Origin: CAVYPR01 sp963770505
GTDB taxonomy: Bacteria > Actinomycetota > Acidimicrobiia > Acidimicrobiales > RAAP-2
DNA: 64,000 nt
Assembly: GCA_963770505.1 (NCBI GenBank)
Contig: CAVYPR010000001.1
Location: 1,116,001 to 1,180,000, forward strand
Direction of reading: 5' to 3'
Shown here piece after piece: positions 33,698 to 42,839 of the stretch. Under the pieces are notes generated by a model. The model saw only the letters and a list, made by a program, of their open reading frames with translations, was not told the DNA's origin and did no database searches. The position numbers were made by a program, and so were the translations under genes. The first letter of the stretch is position 1, and every line of letters starts with the position of its first letter.

Positions 33698-34181
33698 GCC
33701 CGGGGGCGGCGGTCACCTCGAGGGTGGGCCACCCCAAGATGACCCGGGACTCCGAGCCGCTTGAAGGGATGCCGAGTCCACGAGGACGATGACGTGCCAG
33801 CAGCTGGGCGGCACGTGCGATCTGGCCCATCACGGCACCACTGCCGAAGGGGTCATCTAGGTTCAAGACCAACATCGGAGGGACGTGGTGGCGAACCGCG
33901 GCACGGCCCACCTACCTGCGCTGAGCGACATGAAGGGCAGGTGGGAGCATCCTTTCACGGGCATGGGGCGGTAGCGGCCGTGACGACCATTCGGCCGCTC
34001 TCGCCGCTTGACCACGTGGAGCAATTCATCGCCGGCTACCCGTACCCAGCTACCGCCGGGAGTACCTGCGGACACTCACCGCCCTGCTCACCACCGAAGA
34101 CCCCTCCATGGCATAGCTCCGGATCGCCAGTGGGTGCAGCGACAAGGTGCATCCGGCAGCATTGGCAGATCTCAGTCCAAT
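33698..34181. other. Gene-free stretch of about 480 bases
   Basis: No frame here has a family pattern or good start. Base composition starts to fall toward the repeats that follow. It may be decayed coding sequence. Confidence 0.5.
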
Positions 34182-34295
34182 TATCAGCCGCAGTCTGATG
34201 TATCAGCCGCAGTCTGATGTATCAGCCGCAGTCTGATGTATCAACCGCAGTCTGATGTATCAACCGCAGTCTGATGTATCAGCCGCAGTTTGATG
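34182..34295. repeat. Six tandem copies of a 19-bp unit with an internal dyad
   Basis: Six head-to-tail 19-bp units start at 34182, 34201, 34220, 34239, 34258 and 34277. The core is ATCAGCCGCAGTCTGAT, in which ATCAG and CTGAT are inverted copies seven bases apart. Units 4 and 5 read ATCAA in the left arm, and unit 6 reads TTGAT in the right arm. It lies about 160 bases before the GH12-like lipoprotein gene. It could be an array of operator sites or a simple satellite. There are no spacers, so it is not a CRISPR array. Confidence 0.9.
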
Positions 34296-34451
34296 TAGTG
34301 GTCGTCATCCACAACGGCTCCGAATAAGACCGGCGGTACTGGACTCCCTGGAGAAGTCAATCTCCCGACTAGAGCCCACAAGCAGCGTTTGCTGTACCCT
34401 TGCTACGATCTTCGTTATGCACCAAGGCTGACACGCCAGGTGCCCCGAGGA

Positions 34452-35525
34452 ATGGCCGCCGTCGAGATGCAGCCTCACCACCATCACATGCTGTTTGCAA
34501 GCGAGCGCAGGCGAACTGAACAACGTCCAAAGCGTAGGCTCCGGCTGCCCATAGTCGCTGTGGTTCTCGGGGCGATGGTTGTACTACTGAGCGGCTGCAT
34601 AACAAGCTTCTCGCCGACGAGTGGGCCGTCGCTCGTGGCAACCACGGTCATCATCAAAGGCTCTCACTTCACAGGAGCCACCGCGGTCAAATTCGGCACG
34701 ACAACAGCCACCAGCTTCACGGTCACAGGCCCGGGCACCATCACTGCGGTGACCAACAGGCACGGAGCGGGCACAGTCATAATCAAGGTCACGACGCCCG
34801 AGGGAACCTACACCTCGACTAGCGACTTCTCGTTCGTGACGCCGCCACCGCCCGGCGGCAACTGCACCGACCCGACCTACCACACGACAAACCCCGAGGG
34901 CACGATCAACACTGACCCCGGTCCTCCCAGCCCCGAATACTGGTGGGTGAACAACGACGCCTGGAACGGGACACACGGCCCACAGAGCATCTACGTCTGC
35001 AACCAGTCGAGTTGGTACGCCGCGTCGAACCAGACTGACGAGACAGGAGCGGTCGAGACCTACCCTGACACCGAGTACGACGTGGGCGGGCGTAACACAG
35101 GTTCCACGACCCCGATCACCGGCTTCAAGGCCATCACATCGACCTTCTCCGAGTCGTTCCCCTCGGCCGGTGGATGGGACGCCGCCTATGACTTGTGGCT
35201 TACAAACTGGTCGACCGAAATCATGATCTGGAACCAGTGGGCCGGCACACAGAGCTACTGGCCGAAGCAGGCCAAGACGGCAGTGACACTGGGTGGTACC
35301 GGTTACAAGTTCTACAACAACGGTGGCGAGCTGATGTTCTTCCGTAACACCCAGGTCACGTCGGGGTCGGTCAACATCCTGGACGCTTTCAAGTGGCTGG
35401 TGGCAGAGGGCATCGTCAAGGCCACAGCCGTCCCGGAGCAGTTGGAGTACGGCGTGGAGATTTGCTACACCTCGGGTACAGAGACGTTCCCCTTGAACAG
35501 TCTGACGTTCACCGTGACACCGTGA
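34452..35525 (+). CDS. IPT/TIG-domain lipoprotein with GH12-like glucanase domain
   Basis: A likely surface lipoprotein of 357 residues. After a basic start comes a hydrophobic run and a lipobox (VVLLSGC). Residues about 50-135 form an IPT/TIG immunoglobulin-like domain (SFSPTSGPSLVATTVIIKGS, ATAVKFGTTTATSF). The rest resembles GH12 beta-glucanases: IYVCNQSSWYA, GFKAITSTFSESFP, AAYDLWLTNW, the nucleophile motif STEIMIWNQW (Glu256), and the second Glu in TSGTETFPL (Glu344). GH12 enzymes cut beta-1,4-glucan or xyloglucan. Composition is less GC-rich than neighbours and ACA codons are frequent, which hints at transfer. ATG 34452 is tentative; ATG 34467 and 34488 are possible. Confidence 0.72.
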   Translation: MAAVEMQPHHHHMLFASERRRTEQRPKRRLRLPIVAVVLGAMVVLLSGCITSFSPTSGPSLVATTVIIKGSHFTGATAVKFGTTTATSFTVTGPGTITAVTNRHGAGTVIIKVTTPEGTYTSTSDFSFVTPPPPGGNCTDPTYHTTNPEGTINTDPGPPSPEYWWVNNDAWNGTHGPQSIYVCNQSSWYAASNQTDETGAVETYPDTEYDVGGRNTGSTTPITGFKAITSTFSESFPSAGGWDAAYDLWLTNWSTEIMIWNQWAGTQSYWPKQAKTAVTLGGTGYKFYNNGGELMFFRNTQVTSGSVNILDAFKWLVAEGIVKATAVPEQLEYGVEICYTSGTETFPLNSLTFTVTP

Positions 35526-35550
35526 CACCGTGACACCGTGACACCGTGAC
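35511..35550. repeat. Five copies of an 8-bp unit across the lipoprotein stop codon
   Basis: ACCGTGAC repeats perfectly at 35511, 35519, 35527, 35535 and 35543. The stop codon at 35523-35525 lies in the second copy. Further copies lie in the 3' untranslated part. Confidence 0.9.
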
Positions 35551-36010
35551 GGTATCAGGGTGTCGGCCCCCGTGGAACGGGAAGACATCTCCGACCGGCG
35601 CATTGCAGACGCCTTGATCCGCCCCCATCGTCGGCGTGGTGGGCGATGGGCGGGCCGGATCCGGCTTGCGAAAAGCTACGTCTGAGGTGCCGCCCGTTGT
35701 GCTGCCAAGTTGGCCGCAGTTTCAGACTTAGCGAGCTGTACTCGGTTGCCCACTGCGAGGTTGGGGTCGTCGACGTGCAACCCCCACGCGGCTGCAGGGG
35801 CAGCAGACAGCTGCGGTGTCTCACCCAGGTGCTTGATCATGAGCACCCGGTACCCGTGGCTTGTCATGCATCGGGCCGAAGACCCGTCCTCGTGCTCGAC
35901 CCAGGGCCCGAGGACTGAACAGTCCCGCAAGAGGCTCAGTTGGCCAAGCCGCGGTCGAACGCCCGAAGCCCCGATGCGCCAACAGCGGCCGCCCTCGCCA
36001 CCCAGCTCGC
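35551..36010. other. Gene-free stretch of about 460 bases
   Basis: Between two convergent genes. I see no gene with a supported start or family pattern, and no clean terminator. Confidence 0.5.
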
Positions 36011-38455
36011 TCACGAGCCGTAGGAGGGGGGAGCATCGTCAACTGCGCTCCCCCACCGCCTGGCCGGGGACCCGACGAGCGTGAACCCCACCGTCCCGCC
36101 GCTGGTCGCCGTGTCCAGGGGGAGCCATGGGCGGTTCCAGGACCGGCCGTTGACCGTCATCTTCGAGATGTAGCCGGCTCCTGCCCGCTGCCTGGCGGCG
36201 TGGAGTTCGAGGTGCCGACCGCCGCCCAGGTCGATCACGACCGATGTGAACGAGGGGGACGTCGTGACGAGCACAGGGGTCCCGGGCGTCTCGGGGTAGA
36301 GGCCGACCATGGCCCAGACCGCCCACGAGCTCATGGCCCCGAGGTCGTCGTTCCCCGGTTCCCCGTCCGGGTCGTCGGGGTACAGCTGGTCGAGGATCTT
36401 CGTCGTCGTCCTCTCGGTCAGCCACGGAGCGCCTGAGTAGTCGCCTTCGAACGGCGTTTGCAGGTCCTCCTCGTTCCCGGCCCAGTCGTACGGTGCGCTC
36501 GCGCCGGCTTCGACCTGCCCCAAGAACCGCTCGAGGTCCCCGGTCGCGTCCGCCCGCCCGCCGAGGGCGCTGAAGACGCCGGCCAGGTCCTGGGGCACCA
36601 TCCACGTGTACTGGGCGGCGTCGCCCTCCTGAAAGCCTGTCTGGCCGACGCCGGAGATGCCCGAGGCGGCGAGCTTGGCGGACAGCGCGAGGCTGCCTGT
36701 CGGCCACCCGGGTGGATACGCGCCGCTTGTGTCCTTGGGGGCCATGAGACCGGTCGCCGGGTCGAAGACGTGGCGCCAATTCTGTGACCTGGCGGAGAAC
36801 GTCGTGGCAACTGAGCGTTCCCCGAGCGCCCCGGCGAGTTGGGAAATCGCGAAATCGTCGGTGGCGTACTCGAGGGTGACCGAGGCGGAGTCCTCGGAGA
36901 TCGAGCTCGTCTCGCCGGCAAGGTGCCCTGTCTCGCTGGTCACGTAGCCGTGAGCGAGGTAGCTGGCGAGCCCGGGGCGCTCGACGTAGCCGTCAGCGGC
37001 AGGTGGAGGTGGTGTGGCGGGGGTGTCGGCGCCCTGCACCATCAGTCGTAGGGCTTCTTTGACATCGAATCCCCTGGCTCCGAAGGCATAGGCGCCGGCG
37101 ATGATCGGGTCGGCCGAGTCTCCCCCCATGACATCCTCGCTCACGTTGACGAACTCCCATTTGGGCAGGAAGCCGCCGTCCTGCTGTGCGTCACGGATGA
37201 GCGACGTGACCATCGCGTCGGCAAGCTTTGGCTCGAGCAGCGCGAGGAGCGGGACCTCGCTGCGGTAGATGTCCCATCCCGAGATGTTCGTGTACTGCGG
37301 TGTGCCCCTGGCCACGTGCACCCGACCGTCCAGCCCCGGATAGTCCCCGTCCTGGTCGGACAGCAGCGAGGGAAAGAGCAGCGAATGGTAGAGGGCGGTG
37401 TAGAAGACGCGCCGCTGGGTCCCGGTTCCGCCGCCGACGTCGATCCGAGAGAGCTCTCCGTTCCATCGGGACGTGGCGGCGTCGCGCACGGCATCGAAGT
37501 CCCAGCCGTGCTGTTCGGCACGGAGGTTGGCCGCCGCGTTGGCGATACTGGTGTACGAGAGACCGACCTTCATGGTGACCGTCGTCGCCCCGTGGGTCGA
37601 CGGCGCGAAGGTTGCGTAGACGCCGGGCGCAGTACCGGCGCTCTGTCGGCCGCCGGGCGAGAGTGCGGATCCCTCCCAGGTTCCCTCGGTCTGGAACGGA
37701 GCGTCGAACTCGGCGGCGAAATGGGCATTGTACGTTCCCACCGTGTCGCAGAACCTCCCGGCGACCGCCGACCCCGAGAGGGATCGGTCACCTGTGACCG
37801 AGAGCTCCCCGCTGGTGAAACCCCCTTGACTCGCTCCGGGGTCGATGAGGATCGAGGGACTCACGCCCGGAGGGAACGTGAAGCGACCGATCCCGGTCCT
37901 GTTGGTGACGGTGAGCTCAACCCTCACCCCGTCGGAGAGGGTGACGGCGTAGTAGCCGGGCGAGGCCGACTCCGAGTGGTGGGAGAACGTGGATTCGAAG
38001 TGACCGGGATCGGAGTTCGGCGACTCCGAGACAGGCCCGGGAAACGGCAGGACCGGGAAGTCCTCGAGGGCGGTACAGCCCGCTCCCGACAGGTGGGTGA
38101 GGCTGAAGCCGTCGATGGTGTCAAGTGTGTAGAAGTACCCGCCGGACACCGCCTGTGTGAACGATGTGCTCGGGGTATCGGGACTCCACTGGACCATCCC
38201 GAACGGGACATCGGCGCCCGGAAAGGTGCCGATCGCCCCGATCTGCCCCTTGCCGACCCCGGTGCCGATGAAGGGATCGACCGCCGCCGCAGGGTCGCCG
38301 CCGCCGACGGATGCGGCGGGCGACGCTCCAGAAGCCGCGGCGCCAGCCGACGGGGCGAGCAAGAGCGCGAGCAGCAGGGCCAACGCACAGCTTGGTGCCC
38401 CCAGCCGTGGCGGGAGCACGCGGACCCGCAGACGGCGGCGCCGTCGAGCCGTCAC
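36011..38455 (-). CDS. Secreted GH92-family exo-alpha-mannosidase
   Basis: GH92 enzymes are calcium-dependent exo-acting alpha-mannosidases that trim mannans or N-glycans. The 814-residue protein has a signal peptide (basic start, then LGAPSCALALLLALLLAPSA) and the N-terminal GH92 domain (VDPFIGTGVGKGQIGAIGTF, FGMVQWSPDT, SGGYFY, GFSLTHLSGAGC). The catalytic domain shows WDIYRSEVPLLALLEP, QDGGFLPKWEFVN, GGDSADPIIAGAYAFG, an NEEDLQTPFEGDYSGAPWLT segment and the hallmark GNDDLGAMSSWAVWAMVGLY. GTG 38455 is chosen to give a clean signal peptide; longer in-frame starts up to 39037 run through unrelated Arg/Pro-rich sequence. It probably degrades host or fungal mannan outside the cell. Confidence 0.9.
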   Translation of the reverse strand: MTARRRRRLRVRVLPPRLGAPSCALALLLALLLAPSAGAAASGASPAASVGGGDPAAAVDPFIGTGVGKGQIGAIGTFPGADVPFGMVQWSPDTPSTSFTQAVSGGYFYTLDTIDGFSLTHLSGAGCTALEDFPVLPFPGPVSESPNSDPGHFESTFSHHSESASPGYYAVTLSDGVRVELTVTNRTGIGRFTFPPGVSPSILIDPGASQGGFTSGELSVTGDRSLSGSAVAGRFCDTVGTYNAHFAAEFDAPFQTEGTWEGSALSPGGRQSAGTAPGVYATFAPSTHGATTVTMKVGLSYTSIANAAANLRAEQHGWDFDAVRDAATSRWNGELSRIDVGGGTGTQRRVFYTALYHSLLFPSLLSDQDGDYPGLDGRVHVARGTPQYTNISGWDIYRSEVPLLALLEPKLADAMVTSLIRDAQQDGGFLPKWEFVNVSEDVMGGDSADPIIAGAYAFGARGFDVKEALRLMVQGADTPATPPPPAADGYVERPGLASYLAHGYVTSETGHLAGETSSISEDSASVTLEYATDDFAISQLAGALGERSVATTFSARSQNWRHVFDPATGLMAPKDTSGAYPPGWPTGSLALSAKLAASGISGVGQTGFQEGDAAQYTWMVPQDLAGVFSALGGRADATGDLERFLGQVEAGASAPYDWAGNEEDLQTPFEGDYSGAPWLTERTTTKILDQLYPDDPDGEPGNDDLGAMSSWAVWAMVGLYPETPGTPVLVTTSPSFTSVVIDLGGGRHLELHAARQRAGAGYISKMTVNGRSWNRPWLPLDTATSGGTVGFTLVGSPARRWGSAVDDAPPSYGS

Positions 38456-38758
38456 GAGCCGTGAGGGAGAACTGGTGGGACGCGGCGCACCGGCCAAGGT
38501 TACCGACGTCCCGGACCAGGGAGGCAGCGGACATCCGGGAACGGTCACTGCCCATCCCACATACCCCACCCTCGCGTCGGGCACCTGAGGGCTCGAGGGT
38601 GTGGCGACCCGATACCGAGCCATCGCACGCGGGACCGTCCTGAGCCATCGGGCCCCTTTGTCGACGGTCGCCCGCCCGAGGCCCAACCGGGCCTTGACCG
38701 CACCGACGGTTCGCCACTGGAGTCCCGTGAGCAATTGTGGGACCAGGAGAGGTCCCCG
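38456..38758. other. Divergent promoter region of the GH92 and CapA genes
   Basis: Three hundred bases with no gene. TAACCT at 38502-38497 on the minus strand may be the GH92 -10, giving a short leader. GAGAGG before 38759 is the CapA ribosome binding site. Confidence 0.45.
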
Positions 38759-40117
38759 GTGGCGTGCGTTCTGCGGCACCGGACCGGGGCGACTCCCTCT
38801 TGGGCGCATAGGCTGCCCGCCACGCCCACCGACCTCCTGCCGCGTCCCGTCCTCCCCCGCCCGGCCCCGTCTGCGGAGCCGATCGGCGCTGAGCGCCCAT
38901 CGAGAAGGGTTCGACGCAACCGGCTCCTCTGGCTGGTCGGCCTCTTGGCCGCGGGGCTCATTGCCGGACTGTTGTTGGCGGCCGGTGGTGGCCGGCCGAC
39001 GGCTGGCCCCGACGGACCACACCATCCAGCTAGACACCGGGCCAAGCCGGCGCCTTCCACCGGCTCCCGTCTGGATCCCGACTGGCAGGGAGACGGCCAG
39101 GCGGTGACCTTCGCCTTCGGCGGGGACGTGAACTTCCCGGCCGGCACGAACCTGGGCAACCGCCTAGCCGACGACCCGGCCACAGCGCTCGGCCCTACCG
39201 TGCCACAGCTGCTCTCCGGCGCCACATTGACCATGACCAACTTCGAGTCGGCGCTCACCAACGGAACCTGCCCGACACCACAACCCAAGACATACGTCTT
39301 CTACGCGTCGGCCTCGGCCGTCACCGCCTTCCAGCACGCAGGGGTGACGCTCATCACCGAGGCCAACAACCACGGGGAGGACTGCGGTTCGACCGGTCTG
39401 CAACAGGCTCTGGCCATCAAGGCATCGACTCGTTACCCGATCATGGGCATCGGACAGAACGTCTCGGAGGCCTTCACCCCCTACGAGACCACCATCAAGG
39501 GCGAGCGGATCGCCATCGTGGTGGCCACGCAGGTCATCGACTCCGACCTCGAAGAGGCGTGGACCGCCACGACAGCACAGTCCGGACTGGCGTCGGCCTA
39601 CGACGTCGACGCCCTCGTCTCGGAGGTGGAGAAGGTCCGCAAGTGGGCCGACACGGTGATCGTCTACCTCCACTGGGGCACCGAGCTCGACGCTTGCCCC
39701 AACCCGCTGCAGGAACCCCTGGCCACCGTCTTGGTGAAGGCGGGTGCCGACATCGTGGTGGGGACCCATGCCCACGTGCTGCTGGGCGGTGGCTATCTCG
39801 GTTCCGCCTACGTCGACTACGGCCTGGGCAATTTCGCCTTCTACGACAACACACCGCCGGAGAACCAGAGCGGGTCGCTCGTCATCACCGCCACCGGACG
39901 TCACATTGACGACGCGACGTGGCGCCCGGCGCTCATCGTCGACGACCTCCCGCAACCGCTCTCCGGCACAGCCGCCTCCGCTGCGCTCTCCTCGTGGAAC
40001 GCGGCAAGGGCCTGCACCGACGTCGCCACCACTGCGGGCGCCTCCCTGGCCACCACAACGACCGAGACCTCCCCGGCCACCCCGTCGATCGCCCAGACCC
40101 TCTCGGTCGACGGCTGA
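38759..40117 (+). CDS. CapA/PgsA-like membrane-anchored phosphoesterase-fold protein
   Basis: The 452-residue protein has one N-terminal membrane helix (LLWLVGLLAAGLIAGLLLAA, residues about 60-80) and an external domain of the CapA family used in poly-gamma-glutamate capsule synthesis or export. Motifs: VTFAFGGDVNF (metal Asp), MTNFESALT, ITEANNHGEDCG (N-N-H), VYLHWGTEL and DIVVGTHAHVL with YGLGNFAFYD. These fit the metallophosphatase-like fold with all usual ligands. GTG 38759 has GGAGAGG at good spacing, better than TTG 38735. No capB or capC gene is nearby, so a capsule role is unproved. ACA codons are frequent in the exported part. Confidence 0.85.
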   Translation: MACVLRHRTGATPSWAHRLPATPTDLLPRPVLPRPAPSAEPIGAERPSRRVRRNRLLWLVGLLAAGLIAGLLLAAGGGRPTAGPDGPHHPARHRAKPAPSTGSRLDPDWQGDGQAVTFAFGGDVNFPAGTNLGNRLADDPATALGPTVPQLLSGATLTMTNFESALTNGTCPTPQPKTYVFYASASAVTAFQHAGVTLITEANNHGEDCGSTGLQQALAIKASTRYPIMGIGQNVSEAFTPYETTIKGERIAIVVATQVIDSDLEEAWTATTAQSGLASAYDVDALVSEVEKVRKWADTVIVYLHWGTELDACPNPLQEPLATVLVKAGADIVVGTHAHVLLGGGYLGSAYVDYGLGNFAFYDNTPPENQSGSLVITATGRHIDDATWRPALIVDDLPQPLSGTAASAALSSWNAARACTDVATTAGASLATTTTETSPATPSIAQTLSVDG

Positions 40118-40722
40118 TGCACGAGCGACGGCGCGCCGGCGAGGAGGAACACTCGCTGTCTCCGTCGCCCTAGATCCCACACCGATCCGGCACACCGGCT
40201 CGGTCACGACGCCCGCATGAGAGTGGCCCGGGCCGTGCACCAGGGGTGCGACCCGCTGGGCACGGCCGCGCTACCGTGCGAGCATCCACCTCGGGCTCCC
40301 GGCGGGGACGACCCTGCGGTGTCGTCGCGCCCAAGGAGAGGGCACCTCGAGACGACACGTCGGGTCCCCACGGATCAGGTGGCTGGATGACGCCACCGCT
40401 GGCGAGAGCGCCAGCGGTCGTCGGTTGGTCCTGGCGGGCCAATCGTGGTCTCGCCGGCGCCGCAGACCCAAGGGTCCTTTGGTGCCTCGATCGCCCACGC
40501 ACCCTGAGGACCCCGCCAGATGTCCGGCGGACTGTTCGTCCCTGAATCTGTCCGTCAGAAACGATGCACGAGGGCGCTCCCTGCTGGGCAACTCGTCGCC
40601 ACGGCGTGGTCGCATTCGGACACAGCAGATCAGCCCATCGAGGGGCGTGATAGCAACCACGTGGTGGGCGCCCTGTCAGCAAGATACGGTGGACCACGTT
40701 CATCTGAATTGCGGTGGCTGAC
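40118..40722. other. Gene-free stretch of about 600 bases
   Basis: No supported gene on either strand. The longer frames are compositionally odd and lack start signals. TACGGT at 40685-40690 may be a -10 for the VOC gene that follows. Confidence 0.5.
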
Positions 40723-41115
40723 ATGAATATTTCACTGAAGCGCATAGATGTCATCAATGTCTTCGCTGATGACCTGCCTGCAACCAAATCCTTCTACCAG
40801 AAGGTCTTGAAGCTGCCCCTGACCTTCGAAGACGAGAACAGCGCCGTCTTCAAGCTCGAGAACTTGATGATCAGCCTTTGGGACGCGTCCTCAGCTGGCG
40901 ACCTGATCGCGCCGATGTCGATCGCCAGCCCCAGTGCCGGGGCGCGTTGTGTGTTCTCCATGTTCGTCGATGATGTGGATGCGGCGTGTGCCGGGCTGGC
41001 TCGAAACGGCGTGGAGCTGCTCAACGGGCCGGTTGACAGGCCGTGGGGGGTGCGCTCCGCCACCTTTTCCGATCCCGCCGGTTACATCTGGGGGATCGGT
41101 CAGGATCTCGGATAG
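40723..41115 (+). CDS. VOC-family (glyoxalase-like) protein
   Basis: The 130-residue protein has a single vicinal-oxygen-chelate domain: IDVINVFADDLPATKSFYQ and LKLPLTFEDENSAVFKLENL in the first half; RCVFSMFVDDVDAACAGLAR, VDRPWGVRSATFSDPAGYIW in the second, with the D-P-A-G-Y-x-W ending. It has no clear metal Glu in the first half. The more balanced codon use (more A and T) than the flanking chromosome suggests recent arrival. ATG 40723 is preferred to GTG 40714. Reaction unknown. Confidence 0.82.
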   Translation: MNISLKRIDVINVFADDLPATKSFYQKVLKLPLTFEDENSAVFKLENLMISLWDASSAGDLIAPMSIASPSAGARCVFSMFVDDVDAACAGLARNGVELLNGPVDRPWGVRSATFSDPAGYIWGIGQDLG

Positions 41116-41664
41116 GACACGGCAGTAACGGTGTGGGGGGTGTTTCCCGCGGTGCCGCCGCGTGGCATGGTCCTCTGCCCGGCAGTCTGGGACAGATCGA
41201 TCTCGACCGGGCGATGGTATTGAGCACCTCAGATCGGCGATTGATCGATCCGACTATCACGAGGCCAAGCAACATCGGAGTGCGTCACGGGCGATGGCGC
41301 TGAGGCTTCGCGCCCAGTGATGCCCATCAGATCCGCCCAGTCGTTGTTCGGCCAAGATACGCACCGCATGTATGCGACAAGTGGCCACATCGTGTCGGCG
41401 CCGGGCCAAGCCGAGGCGGCGCCTTTTCGGCCTGGCTAGGGCGGCCATCGCGTGCCGCCGCTCTCCCACCATCTGCTCGGGGGCTATGGGCGTCCAATCC
41501 GATTACAAGGAACTGCCGCCGGTCATCTGAGTCAGTAGCTGTTCAAGGGCGACTTGATCGGGCCCGACAAAGGGGTCGGCCGCCGGAACTGCCTCGAGGG
41601 CCCAGAGCGGCCGGTGGGTCATCGTGCCTGGGGCGGCGCGCCGAAAAGGGACAGTGAACCCTCT
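41116..41664. other. Gene-free stretch of about 550 bases
   Basis: Mixed-composition DNA with no supported frame. It may hold remnants of mobile or toxin genes, but none is recognisable. Confidence 0.45.
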
Positions 41665-42393
41665 TCAGTCGAAACGGCGCGCGAAGAAGACAAACTCCCG
41701 ACCGGGTCGATCGGGAGCCCCCCTCACCTCTCTCATCGTGAACCCCGCCTCCCCCAAGGAGTTTTCAATCTGGGCACGGCTTTGGAAGCAAAGCGTTGAG
41801 TCCGAGGTGTACGTGGCACCGTCAGCTTCGAAGATGTAGGTCGAGCGAAATGAGATTAGGTCGCCGCACACATCGGTCACATCCATCCAGTACTCGACCG
41901 GTCCGACACCTACGAGTTCGGCTCGCCTGTAGGTCTTCTCACGGGTCCATCGACGCCATGCCTGGTCCTCGGGTATGCGGCTCTCAAAGACGAAGTGGCC
42001 ACCGGGTCGCAGCGCTCGGAAGCAATTCGTGAGCACGGTTGACCACTCACAGTCAGTGACGAAGACCTGGGCGACATTCCCCGTCATGGTCGCGAGGTCG
42101 ACCTGCACCGCTGGTAGCGCACTCAAATCGCCGTGGACCCATGCCACGCGATCGGCACCGAGCTTGTTGCGCGCGACGACCAACGAGGCGTGTGCGGGTT
42201 CCAGACCGATCACGTCAATGCCTCTGCTCGCCAGCATGCAGGCGAAGGTCCCGGTGCCACAGCCAATGTCGAGCACACACGTCGCGCCGAGTTCGTCGAC
42301 GATGGCGCTGTAGATCTCGAGATCCGATCGGTCGGGGTCAAGCAGGTCGTAGACCTGGGCGAGGCGAGGGAGTTCGAAGTGCACATCAGCCAC
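41665..42393 (-). CDS. Class I SAM-dependent methyltransferase
   Basis: The 242-residue protein contains the SAM-binding motif CVLDIGCGTGTFACMLASRG, the acidic post-I residue in VIGLEP, a VDLATMTGNVAQVF strand and the LRPGGHFVFESRIPE motif. The C-terminal half has the antiparallel strand region seen in the ubiE/small-molecule group. The acceptor is unknown. GTG 42393 is chosen because TAAGGT ends six bases upstream. It is a lone gene in the accessory region. Confidence 0.85.
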   Translation of the reverse strand: MADVHFELPRLAQVYDLLDPDRSDLEIYSAIVDELGATCVLDIGCGTGTFACMLASRGIDVIGLEPAHASLVVARNKLGADRVAWVHGDLSALPAVQVDLATMTGNVAQVFVTDCEWSTVLTNCFRALRPGGHFVFESRIPEDQAWRRWTREKTYRRAELVGVGPVEYWMDVTDVCGDLISFRSTYIFEADGATYTSDSTLCFQSRAQIENSLGEAGFTMREVRGAPDRPGREFVFFARRFD

Positions 42394-42399
42394 CTCGTG

Positions 42400-42405
42400 A
42401 CCTTA
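42400..42405 (-). promoter_or_regulatory. Putative -10 element, leaderless methyltransferase
   Basis: On the minus strand TAAGGT ends six bases before GTG 42393. Confidence 0.4.
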
Positions 42406-42606
42406 CGGGACCACGTCTTCTGGCCGCATCTGCGTATCCGACAGCGAAGGTTCACCTGTCGGCTGCCCCCGCACTGAACATTCTGTGCATCGTGTCCACA
42501 AGGGCGCGCCAATTGCCGAGGGCTTCGATCATCACGGCCCTGATCAAATCCCTGCCGGCGGTTCATCCGCCGATCCAACTGTCTACAAATCGTCTCCACC
42601 GCACCT

Positions 42607-42839
42607 ATGGCATCCGAAGGGACCACCACCGTCCGCATTCGTCGGCCTGACTCTGAGCGACTACAGGTCCTGGCGCAACGGCATCACACTTCCGTCATCG
42701 AGGGTGTGCACTACGCGATCGACGCGCTGGAGCGCCAGGACTTCGTAAGAGGTCTCGCCTCGGATTATGAGCGCCTTCGTTCTGACCCGAAGCGATGGGA
42801 GCAGTCCACGAACGCGAGGAGTGGGACAGCTTCGCGTGA
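42607..42839 (+). pseudogene. RHH-type antitoxin of a MazEF module, frameshifted
   Basis: ATG 42607 starts a ribbon-helix-helix-like antitoxin (TTTVRIRRPDSERLQVLAQR, then ALERQDFVRGLASDYERLRSD) for 64 residues. The frame then runs off into Arg/Ser-rich nonsense that overlaps the toxin. One frame over, GAVHEREEWDSFA and a stop at 42837-42839 give the expected acidic, Trp-containing antitoxin tail and a four-base overlap (GTGA) with the toxin start. One missing G in the run near 42797-42799 explains the shift. Restored, the antitoxin has 77 residues. Either the antitoxin is truly altered, or this is a sequence error, or a -1 ribosomal slip occurs. Confidence 0.7.

Noticed and set aside
34182..34295. 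CRISPR array
   Set aside because: The 19-bp units are contiguous with no spacers, and no cas gene is present.
34182..34295. Iteron-type replication origin
   Set aside because: The repeat size fits, but there is no replication initiator gene or AT-rich unwinding region nearby.
35511..35550. Phase-variable switch at the lipoprotein stop
   Set aside because: A stop codon appears within two units in the gene's frame regardless of copy number, so changes would not alter the protein meaningfully.
38456..39037. N-terminal extension of the GH92 gene up to 39037
   Set aside because: It would place nearly 200 Arg/Pro-rich residues before the signal peptide and overlap the divergent CapA gene.
40170..40787. 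Possible 205-codon gene on the minus strand
   Set aside because: No family pattern or ribosome binding site; codon third positions are not those of the flanking genes.
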